The notes beneath the pieces were generated by a model, which saw nothing but the letters and a program-made list of their open reading frames with translations, had not been told where the DNA came from and did not search any database. Both the position numbers and the translations under genes were made by a program. Positions 51,886 to 62,900 of a stretch of DNA of 64,000 nucleotides are shown one piece after another. The DNA is from Microglena sp. YARC. Its lineage: Eukaryota > Chlorophyta > Chlorophyceae > Chlamydomonadales > Chlamydomonadaceae. Position 1 is the stretch's first letter; each line of letters opens with the position of its first letter. The stretch spans positions 176,121,629 through 176,185,628 of the forward strand of contig CM039462.1 of the NCBI GenBank assembly GCA_022414725.1, given 5' to 3'.

Positions 51886-52182
51886 ACACAAGTTGAAGTA
51901 ACGAGTCCTACCTGGTAATGAAACTAGTCCTACCTGGTAATGAAAAAAGGACCCTTCACTTCAGGGTCGACAATGAAATACTGGCCCTGAATTGCAGGCA
52001 GCGTTTTTATACAAAAAGCATATACCAGAAACACTTAAAGCAAGAGAATACTCCTTATTACTACCGAACCCCTACTGATTAACACTCACCGAAACATCAA
52101 CAGCATGCACCCTAACATCGACCTGTTTAAAACCCTAACTTTTTTCAACTCCATCCTTGTTTCAAACCCTAAAATGAAGAAG

Positions 52183-52374
52183 GTAATGATAATGCCTGGT
52201 GGGGCGCGGTATTATGGGAGCCCCGTCTTATGGCAGTATACGACGGGCTGCTACTTCTCCTGGACAAGGCTACCATGGCGGTTGACAGCAACCGTGAACA
52301 CTTTCGCACACCCATAGGGATTCAAACCCTGCACCTTCTTTCGTCAACGAGCTCTACCATTGAGCCATTCGGAC
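52183..52374 (-). mobile_element. tRNA-derived SINE, copy 1
   Basis: On the minus strand it starts GTCCGAATGGCTCAATGGTA (A-box TGGCTCAATGG) with GGGTTTGAATCCC (B-box) about 45 bases on, so the head is a tRNA-like RNA polymerase III promoter. The tail shares CTGTCAACCGCCATGGTAGC, TTGTCCAG, TACGACGGGCTCCC-like sequence and CGCCCCACCAGGC with the copy at 61,935-62,110, ending ATCATTACC. The head cannot fold as a full tRNA because the acceptor stem does not pair. Confidence 0.75.
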
Positions 52375-52659
52375 AAGTTTCAAGTCCTAACCTAATATCA
52401 TAGCATTGATTTTCAGCTACCTGCAGCAGCTTCTAGGCATTGATGATTATAACGTCAGCAAGGAATACTGCCTGGGACCCTATTTTGGGCCAACCCTCCG
52501 CTACCACGAGACTCAAATCTTGGCCCCGAACCCCGAACCCCGCGGGCCGCCTACCCAAATTGCTACCAAGAGCCCAACCTCGAAAGCTACCAGATCTCTT
52601 ATACCTAGCAGAAGACTCCTTGTCGAAAACGTACAAAAAAAGCTCTGATGAAATCCTGA

Positions 52660-52935
52660 CCTATTGTCTTATTGACAGAAAGGGATGCTGCACCTACCTA
52701 GAAGCTACAAGGAAGCTGGTCATGGATACGGTGCCACCTCTAACCGGGAGGTTTAATGAAAAGGGAACTCCCAAGGGGTCCACGCATGTAATGCTGCACC
52801 TATGTAAAAGCTACAAGGAAGCTGGTGATGGCAATGTTTTCCCCTAAATACTGATATAAAGGGAAGTCCCAAGGGGTCTGCGCATGTAATGCTACACCTA
52901 TCTGGAAGCTACTAGGAAGCTGGTGATGGCAACAG
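52660..52935. repeat. Three imperfect units of about 100 bp
   Basis: Each contains TGCACCTA, GAAGCTACAAGGAAGCTGGT and GGGAAGTCCCAAGGGGTC variants. A family A end (GCAGCAGCTTCTAGGCA) lies just before at 52,424-52,440. No gene. Confidence 0.6.
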
Positions 52936-53169
52936 TGTCGCCTCAATATTTATTGAATGGGAAGTCCACACATGTAATCCATAAATGCATCAAAAGACGA
53001 ATGTAAGACAAATGAATGGATCAGATTTTCTGAGGTGATAGCCTGGAAATGGCCTGACAGCCTGGAAATGATCCGACAGCCTGGAAATGGATATATCACT
53101 TGTCGCAGGGACTCTTTATCCTATTTTGGCTACGCACAGCAGCCCCAACCCGCGCAAAGGGGAAGCATG

Positions 53170-53843
53170 GAAAGCCTGGTGAAGGAAGTGCCAGCTAGTG
53201 CAGATGTGAGCCACGTTGTAAGCTCTAAAGCCTCTTTTTGTCGACCCAACTGGTGAGTTGCCCATCGTCGATGGGTACCAAGTGCCAGCTAGTGCTGACA
53301 CAGACCACGTTGTTAGCCCTCAAGCCTCTTTTTGTCGTCCCAACTGGTGAGTAGCCCATCGTTGATAGGCACCAAGTGCCAGGTAGTGCAGACATGCACC
53401 ATGCAAGAAGTAAAAGCCATATATTCGTTCTTCTCCTCAACCAAGATGATAATTTGCCCATCGACGATAGGTACCAAGAGCCAGTTAGTGCTGACATGCG
53501 CCAAGAAGTAAGCGATCTATTCGTTCTTCTACTCACCCAAGATGATAATTCGCCCATCGACGATAGGCTTGATTGCATACTGGTGCTCAATAACAGCGAC
53601 ACCACCTATGAATGCAGGGGAGGGGAAGGTAAGATTAAATACAAATACATATATGCGGATATATACATAAAAAATGATCAGCGACACCATCTGATAACAG
53701 AAGGGAGGGGCAGGGAAGATTTATATAATATAAATATTTATGTATAAATCCCAAAACATATATAAATCAGTGACAGCATCTGAGAACGCAGGGGAGGGGC
53801 AGGAAAGATTTATACTTTATTTTATATATTTCATATATATATA

Positions 53844-53901
<58 letters not shown>

Positions 53902-53960
53902 AATACAAAATATATGTAAATTTGCGACACCATATGTGAACGTAGGGGAGGGGCAGGGAA
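53170..53960. repeat. Tandem 100-bp units followed by AT microsatellite
   Basis: 53,170-53,590 has four units with CCCATCGACGATAGGTACCA, AGTGCCAGCTAGTGC and a CTTTTTGTCGWCCCAACTGG or TTCTTCT variant. 53,620-53,960 repeats AGGGGAGGGGCAGGGAAGAT four times. A (TA)n run fills 53,836-53,898. Confidence 0.7.
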
Positions 53961-54067
53961 GATGCTGGGTTCTAGGCAATGTTTTTATAAACAATGCCTA
54001 GAAGTTTCTAGAAGTATAACATTACGGTAATTTTGACGATAGGCTGGATTGCGTACAGCTGCTGCTG

Positions 54068-54102
54068 CTACTCCTTCCCTCCCTCTCTCTCCCCCTCCCT
54101 CC

Positions 54103-54172
<70 letters not shown>

Positions 54173-54231
54173 CTCTCTCTCAGCCTCTCTCTCAGCCTCT
54201 CTCTCAGCCTCAGCCCCAGCCTCAGCCTCAG

Positions 54232-54273
<42 letters not shown>

Positions 54274-54312
54274 TCTCCCTTCCCTTCTCTTTCCCTCTCT
54301 CCCTCTCTCTAA
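54068..54312. repeat. (CT)n microsatellite
   Basis: Pure and interrupted CT dinucleotides with CAGCCTCTCTCT variants. Open in several frames only because of composition. Confidence 0.95.
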
Positions 54313-54382
54313 AAAGAATACTTGCAAATAATAATGTGCGCACAACTACAAAAACACAAATAACCAGATGCACACACACTCA

Positions 54383-54804
54383 CTCTTAAGGAGGGCAGGA
54401 GAGCGAGAGTGAGGTTCATGCTCTCCTAGGCTCCGCTGCCATCACCAACAACAGTACCACCACCACTACCAACAGTGCCCCCCCCCTCCCCCCCCCCCCC
54501 ACACACACACTCACTCTTAGGGAGGGCAGAAGAGAGAGAGGGGGGTTCATTCTCCCTGCTAGGCTCCGCTGCCAGAGGGGGGGGCACCTCCAATTCGCTA
54601 TCCAACAACGCATCAGCCTCAGCCAACACATTATCAGATGCACACACACACCACCACACACACACTCACTCTTAGGGAGTGCAGAAGAGCGTGAGGAGGG
54701 TTCATGCTCCCTGCTAGGCTCCGCTGCCATCACCAACAACAGTACCACCACCACTACCGCAGTGCCACCACTACTACCACAGTGCCACCATCCCCCACCC
54801 ACTA
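54383..54804 (-). repeat. Tandem copies of the last exon's tail
   Basis: Three truncated repeats of the 3' end of the nucleotidase gene (minus strand [20 protein letters not shown] and AAEPSRENEPPSLSSALPKS) at about 54,383-54,480, 54,511-54,640 and 54,660-54,750. The gene's own version is at 54,900-55,050. They lie beyond the stop codon at 54,805 unless splicing joins them. Confidence 0.65.
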
Positions 54805-55251
54805 CTACCACCCAGCTACTACCACCCATCCCCCCACCACTACTACCACAGTGCCACCACCACTACCACAGTGCCACCATCCCCCCACCCACCACCCACA
54901 CTCACTCTTAGGGAGGGCAGAAGAGCGTGAGGGGGGTTCATGCTCCCTGCTTGGCTCCGCTGCCAGCGGGGGGGGCACCCCCTCTTCACTATCCAACATC
55001 GCATCAGCCTCTGCCAACACATTATCAGCCGAGGCTAGGGCGGACAAATCCTTAGTACTTCTGCGTGTCATGACATTCTTGGACCAGTGTTTGGCGTACT
55101 TCACGACGCGGACCTTGGGGTCCCACTGGTTAAGGACTTCGAGTACGCGGAAGTGGTTTCGTACTGCCGTGGGCATCAGTACACCTCCCTCTGCCTCGAC
55201 CAGGACCTTGCAGCTCTGAATGGGGTGTGTGTGAGTGGGGTTGGTGGGAGT

Positions 55252-55297
<46 letters not shown>

Positions 55298-55427
55298 GGG
55301 GGGGGGGGGACTGGTGAACAGGGTGCTCTAAGTGTGTGGGTGGGGGGGGGGAGTTGGTGGGTGGAGTGTGTGTGTGTGTGTGTGTGTGTGGGGGGGGGGG
55401 GGGGGAGGGGGGACGAGTGGGGGTAGT

Positions 55428-55471
<44 letters not shown>

Positions 55472-56000
55472 ATTGGGTGGATGGGAGTGGTGTGTGGGAG
55501 TGGCGGGGAGTGTGTGTGTGGGGGTAAGGGTGTGTTTGTGTTTGTGGGGACAGATACACTTCTGTTGTTTAGAGGGTTTGTGTTGGTGTGTTGGTTTGTG
55601 TTGGTGTGTTGGGGGGGGGGCTGATAGTTGGGGGAATAGGAATGGGGGGGTAGGGTTTAGGTTTGGTAGTTTGTTTTTGGTAGTTTGGTGGTTTGTTACT
55701 GGTGGTTTAGTGTTTTCTAACGTTAGCCAATCCCACCTTGAACACATCATAGCCGTCCTTCCCATCGGCCACATATGTCTTGGTTGCCATTTTGTACTTC
55801 CTCTGCATGTCCACAGGTTCGCCTGCAACAGTCACAGTGTCCAACATCACACGACTGCGTGGTGGCGCTTGGGGGTCGAACATAAAGCTGATACCTGTTA
55901 CAAGGACAGGGGAAGGGGACCAATCAGTGGAAAGGGACAGGGACAGGGACAGGGACAGGGAAAAGGACAGGGACAGGAAAAGGGACAAGGACAGGGAAAT

Positions 56001-56054
<54 letters not shown>

Positions 56055-56714
56055 AAAAGGGACAGGGACAGGGACAAGAAAAGGGACAGGGAAAGGGAAA
56101 GGGACATGGACAGGGACAGGAAAAGGGACAGGGACAGGAAAAGGGACAGGGACAGGGAAATGACAGGGACAGGGAAAGGGACAGGGAAATGACAGGGACA
56201 GGGACAGGGAAATGACAGGGACAGGGACAGGGAAATGACAGGGACAGGGACAGGAAAAGGGACAGGGAAATGACAGGGACAGGGACAGGAAAAGGGACAG
56301 GGACAGGGAAATGACAGGGACAGGGACAGGGACAGGGAAATGACAGGGACAGGGACAGGGACTGGGAAATGACAAGGACAGGGACAGGGACAGGGAAATG
56401 ACAGGGACAGGGACAGGGACAGGGAAATGACAGGGACAGGGACAGGGACAGGGACAAGGACAGGGACAGGAAAAGGGACAGAGACAGGGAAATGACAGGG
56501 ACAGGGACAGGGACAGGAAAAGGGACAGGGACAGGGAAATGACAGGGACAAGGACAGGGAAATGACAGGGACAGGGACAGGGAAATGACAGGGACAGGGA
56601 CAGGGAAATGACAGGGACAGGGACAGGGACAGGGACAGGAAAAGGGACAGGGACAGGAAAAGGGAAAGGGACAGGGACAGGAAAAGGGACAGGGACAGGG
56701 ACATGGACAGGAAA

Positions 56715-56773
<59 letters not shown>

Positions 56774-56776
56774 AAT

Positions 56777-56814
<38 letters not shown>

Positions 56815-57043
56815 AATGACAGGGACAGGGACAGGGACAGGGACAGGAACAGGGAAATGACAGGGACAGGGACAGGGACAGGGACATGGAGAGGAACAGG
56901 GAAATGACAGGGACAGGGACAGGGACAGAAAAAAGGACAGGGACAGGGAAATGACAGGGACAGGGGACAGACAGACAGGAAAAGGGACAGGGAAATGACA
57001 GGGACAGGGACAGGGACAGGAAAAGGGACAGGGACAGGGAAAT

Positions 57044-57079
<36 letters not shown>

Positions 57080-57135
57080 ACAGGGAAATGACAGGGACAG
57101 GGACAGGGAAATGACAGGGACAGGGACAGGGAAAT

Positions 57136-57173
<38 letters not shown>

Positions 57174-57176
57174 AAT

Positions 57177-57210
<34 letters not shown>

Positions 57211-57227
57211 AGGACAGGGACAGGAAA

Positions 57228-57266
<39 letters not shown>

Positions 57267-57387
57267 GAAAAGGGACAGGGACAGGGAAATGACAGGGACA
57301 GGGACAGGGAAATGACAGGGACAGGGACAGGGAAATGACAGGGACAGGGACAGGGACAGGGACAGGAAAGGGACAGGGACAGGGAAA

Positions 57388-57432
<45 letters not shown>

Positions 57433-58190
57433 AAAAGGGACAGGGACAGGGACAGGGAAATGACAGGGACAGGGACAGGGAAATGACAGGGACAGGGACA
57501 GGAAAAGGGACAGGGACAGGAAAAGGGACAGGGACAGGGAAATGACAGGGACAGGGACAGGGACAGGAACAGATGGACAGGGAAAAATGACAGGGACAGG
57601 GACAGGGACAGGAAAAGGGACAGGGACAGGGAAATGACAGGGACAGGGACAGGGACAGGGAAAAGGGACAGGGACAGGGACATGGACAGGGACAGGGAAA
57701 TGACAGGGACAGGGACAGGGGACAGGGACAGGGACAGGGAACAGGGACAGGGACAGGGAAATGACAGGGACAGGGACAGGGGGACAGGGACAGGGAGGGA
57801 CAGGGACAGGGAAATGACAGGGACAGGGACAGGGACAGGGAAAAGGACAGGGACAGGGACAGGGAAATGACAGGGACAGGGACAGGGACAGGAGGGACAT
57901 GGGACAGGGACAGGGAAAATGAAGGGACAGGGACAGGACAGGAAGGGACAGGGAAATGACGGGACAGGGACAGGGGACAGGGACAGGGACAGGGACAGGG
58001 GAAACAGGGACTGGGACAGGGAAATGACAGGGACAGGGACAGGGACAGGAAAAGGGACAGGGAAATGACAGGGGACAGGGACAGGGACAGGGAAATGACA
58101 GGGACAGGGACAGGGACAGGGAAATGACAGGGACAGGGACAGGGACACGGACAGGGACAGGGACAGAAAAAGGGGCAGGGACAGGGAAAT

Positions 58191-58223
<33 letters not shown>

Positions 58224-58268
58224 AAAGGGACAGGGACAGGGACAGGGACAGGACAGGGAAATGAACAC

Positions 58269-58305
<37 letters not shown>

Positions 58306-58347
58306 AAACAGGGACAGGGGACAGGGACAGGGACAGGGACAGGAAAT

Positions 58348-58385
<38 letters not shown>

Positions 58386-58420
58386 AATGACAGGGACAGG
58401 GACAGGGGAAGGGAGGAAAT

Positions 58421-58454
<34 letters not shown>

Positions 58455-58848
58455 AATGACAGGGACAGGGACAGGACAGGGACAGGGACAGGGAAATGAC
58501 AGGGACAGGGACAGGGACGGAAAAGGGACAGGGAAATGACAGGGACAGGGACAGGGACAGGGGGGACAGGGACAGGAAATGAAGGGACAGGGACAGGGAC
58601 AGGGACAGGGAAAAGGGACAGGGACAGGGACAGGGAAATGACAGGGACAGGGGACAGGGACAGGGACAGGGACAGGGGAAATGACAGGGACAGGACAGGG
58701 ACGGAGGGGACAGGGACAGGGACAGGGACAGGGACAAGGACAGGGACAGGGACAGAGGACAGGGACAGGGACAGGGGAACAGGGAAGGGACAGGGACATG
58801 GGGACAGGGGGGAAATGACAGGGACAGGGGGGACAGGGATAGGGACAG

Positions 58849-58882
<34 letters not shown>

Positions 58883-59893
58883 AATAGGGACAGGACAGGG
58901 AATGACAGGGACAGGGACAGGGACAGGGACTGGGACAGGAAAAGGGACAGGGACATGGGGACAGGGGAAATGGACAGGGACAGGGACAGGGAAAAGGGGG
59001 ACAGGGACAGGGGACAGGGAAATGACAGGGACAGGGACAGGGACAGGAAAAGACAAGGACAGGGAAATGACAGGGACAGGGACAGGGACAGGGTCTGGGA
59101 CAGGGAAATGACAGGACAGGGACAGGGACAGGAAAAGGGACAGGGACAGGGACAGGGACAGGGGGACAGGGACGACATGACAGGGACAGGGACGGGACAG
59201 GGACAGGGACAGGACAGGGACAGGGCAGGGGAACATGACAGGGACAGGGACAGGGACATGGACAGGGACAGGGACAGGGAAATGAACAGGGACAGGGACA
59301 GGGGACAGGGAATGACAGGGACAGGGACAGGAAATGACAGGGACAGGACAGGGGACAGACAGGGACAGGGACACAGGGACAGGGACAGGGACACGGGAAA
59401 TGACAGGGACAGGGACAGGAAAAAGGGACAGGGAGGGAAGAAAAGGGACAGGGAGGGAAGGGAGCCTGTATGGTTCAACAATAACGCATTTCTCGAGTGT
59501 GAGATTAGATGATTACCCAGCGGTCGAGAGTTAGTGGGCTTCCATTCTTTCATTCGGTTCCACGCCCAAGACTTAGTACTCGCCTAGATTCCACACCCGA
59601 CCTGGTTCAGTGGGATTCGAACCCCTCCCACACTCGGGAAACGCGTTATTGTTGAACCATACAGGCTGCGAGTGTCTTCTGGACATCTAGCTAGATGTCC
59701 AGAAGACACTCGCAGCCTGTATGGTTCAACAGACAGGGACAGGGAAAGGGAAAGGGAAAGGGGACAATCCCCCCCCCCCCCCCCCCCCCTCCACCCCCTC
59801 CACCACACCACACACATTCCACCGCCCCCACAGTTGCAGCCTACCCGGCACTTGAGCAAAGCGGCCCTCTAGCTTAGAGCACCCTTGTTCACC

Positions 59894-59975
<82 letters not shown>

Positions 59976-62900
59976 ACCCCAATATACACACACACACACC
60001 AAACCAGCCCTTGCACCAGCTGCTCACAGTCCCTCCCCCCCCCCACCCACACTCCCCCCCACACACCAGCTTGCAGCCTACCTGATACTTGTGCAAAGCG
60101 TCCCTCTAGCTTTGGGTACATGCACACACTGTTCCCCAGCCCTTGCACCAGCTGTTCACCAGTCACCTCAAGTACCAGTGTGCTGTCCATCATGGGTAGG
60201 ATAGACACCATATCACCTCGACCCCCTCATCCCACCCACCCCCTACACACACACACCAGCTCGCTGCCTACCTGATACTTGTGCAAAGCGGCCCTCTAGC
60301 TTGGGGTACATGCACACACTGTTCTCCAGACCTTGCACCAGCTGTGCACCAGTCACCTCAAGGACCAGTGTGCTGTCCATCATGGGTAGGATAGACACCA
60401 TATCACCAAGCGTGAATTCGCCAGCAGGGTGGATGGTGTCGGAGCGGAAGGTGCCTGCACGTGTCGAGGTGCTGGTGTTGGTGCATGTGATTGTGTTGGT
60501 GGTAGGGAGGGGACAGGAGATGGGGGGGGGGGGGGGGGGGGGGGGAATGGAGTGGCCATGGTGTGTGTGTTTGTACATGTGGTGGTGGTGGTGCCCGCAG
60601 GGTGGATGGTGTCGGAGCGGAAGGTGCCTGCACAAGTTGGGGTGTTTAGGGTTTAGGGTTTGAGGTGTAGTGTTTAGGGTGTCGGTGGATTGTGTTGGTG
60701 GATTGTGTTGGTGCTGGTGTAGGTGTAGGTGTATGTGCTGGTGCAGGTGTTGGTGCTGTCTCACCTCCGTTGATCATCACACAGTCTGCCGCTGTGGCCT
60801 CCTTGATGATGTCACACACAAAGTTACCAAGGTTGGACTCGCGCGTGCGCACAGTGGTGAAGCGACCGTCGATGTCGATGGCAGTGTGGCCGATCACCTC
60901 CGTCATGCGGCCTGCCAGGCTGCCCATGAAGCTGTCGACAATCTGTGGTGAAGGGGAGGGGGGAGGGGGCTTAGTGTTTTGGGAAGAGGGGGAGGGAGGG
61001 GAGAGGAAGGAAGGGAGGGGGTGGAGGGGGAAGGAGGAGGGGGGTGGAGGGGAAGGGGAGGGTAGGAGGGAGATTAGGGGGGGAGAGAGAGGGAGGAAGG
61101 GAGCTTAGGGGTTAGGGGTTAGGGGTGGGAGGGAGCTTGAAGGGGAGGGGGAGGGATAGAGGGATGGAGGGAGCTCAGGGGAATGAAGCGTCCATCGATG
61201 TCAATGGCAGTGTGGCCGATTCCCTTGGCCTGCCATCGTGCAATGAAGCTATCGACAATCTGTGGTGAAAGGGAGGGGGGAAGGGGGGGGGCTTGGTGCT
61301 TTGGGAAGGGAAGAAGGTGGAGGGAGGGGGGGGAGGGGGAGGCAGAGGGAGAGGGAGGAGGGGGATGGAGGGCGATGGAGGGGGGGGGGGAGGGGGAGGG
61401 GGAGGGGAGGGAGAGGCAGATGGAGATGGAGAGGGAGATGGAGAGGGAGAGGGAGGAGAAGAGAGGGAGACGGAGGGGGGAGGGGGAGGGAGGGGCCTGC
61501 TAAGCAAACGGCTGGCCCCCTCAACCTCACGCCATGTCATCTGGTAACATTTGCTTTTTCAGAGACTCACTTCCTTCATTGCCGGGTCCCCCTTCCCCCC
61601 CCCCACCCACCCACCAACACACACAAAATCTCTCTCCCACACCCACCCCCCTTTCCCATCCACCCACCCCTCACCCAAGACTCACACCCTTCACTGTCGG
61701 GTCCTCTTCGATGGTCCCGTCAATCTCAATCTTGGTCAGGGTCACCTTCGGCCTGCCTCCTCCTAGAGGCATGTCCACGTCAATCTTCGTCATCTCCCTG
61801 AAATCAGTGCAGCTTCTTTCAGTGATATACATTGGTCTAGTGGTTTAGGGTTTAGGGTTTATGGTGTCCTTAACTTCACGTCCAGTGAGTAACTGTATTA
61901 CACGGATGTAACAATTTCAATTTCAATTTCAAATGGTCTAGTGGTAGACTAATTCATGGGGTCGGGGGCTCGGTTCCCCCTTCGATCGCTCTTAGCGTTG
62001 AGGGTCGTTGTCAACCGCGATGGTAGCTTGTCCAGTTGAGGTAGGAGACCGCACCCCACCCGCGTACGACGGGCTCCCTTAACACCACGCCCCACCAGGC
62101 TTGATCATTACCTGAAATCAGTGCCCGACTTCACCATTGTCACATCACCAATCACTGCTGTCTCGTAATGGTGGTCATGGCCCCCGAGGACAAGGTGGAA
62201 CTCGGGCACCTCTGCCGCTAGTTCGTTCTGTCGTTCGCACACGCATGTGGGTGATAGCGACCAGCAGCTCCGCCCCTTGCTCCTTCAGCTGCTTAACTAG
62301 GCGCTTGCCTTCCTCGACAAAGTCAACGTACTCAAGCTCCTGCGTGGTTGGTTGGGTGGTGGTTGGATGGTTGGTTGGCTAGTCGCCAGTCGTTTGGCAC
62401 ACGCATTTGGGTGATGGCTACCAGCAGCTCCGCCCCTTGCTCCTTCACCTGCATAACCAGGCGCTTGCCTTCCTCGACAAAGTCAACATACTCAAGCTCC
62501 TGCATTATTGGTTGGGTGGTGGTTGGGTGGTTGCCCGGGTTGGTGGTTGGATGGTTGGGTCCTGTCATTGGGCACTTGCATGTGGGTGATGGCGACCAGC
62601 AGCTCTGCCCCTTGCTCATTCAGCTGCTTAACTAGACGCTTGCCCTCCTTGACAAAGTCAACGTACTCAAGCTCTGGCATGGTTGGCTGGGATGGTGTTT
62701 GATTGGGTGGCTTAAAGCCCTAAAGCTCAAGCACAACTCACATTAAGTTTTTATGTTGCAAGAATTTTCGCCCCAGGAAGTGGGACCCCGTACACAAAAC
62801 AGCTCCCACCGGAGATTCATAGAGAAATATACTCTGGACCAGGGTACTTCCAAGCGCGCGCTTATGCGCGCTGGCGCGCTGCCTTTTTGAGCCCCACTGC

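Noticed and set aside
52310..52374. A functional tRNA gene
   Set aside because: A- and B-boxes are present, but the acceptor arms do not pair and the sequence continues into the SINE tail.
54022..54389. Serine/leucine- or arginine/glutamate-rich proteins
   Set aside because: Products of the (CT)n microsatellite in different frames.
55707..59553. Overlapping frames of more than 1,000 codons on the minus strand
   Set aside because: They are stop-free translations of the GGGACA hexanucleotide array in all three frames, with no domain and no codon signal. Only the short part at 55,737-55,894 is a true exon.
59598..59665. A functional tRNA gene on the minus strand
   Set aside because: TGGTTCA/TGAACCA can pair and a T-loop-like box exists, but the segment is about 15 bases too short, and the D and T stems do not form.
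60644..60665. Telomere or chromosome end
   Set aside because: Only two to three TTTAGGG-type units occur here and near 61,842, inside gene introns; they are interstitial.
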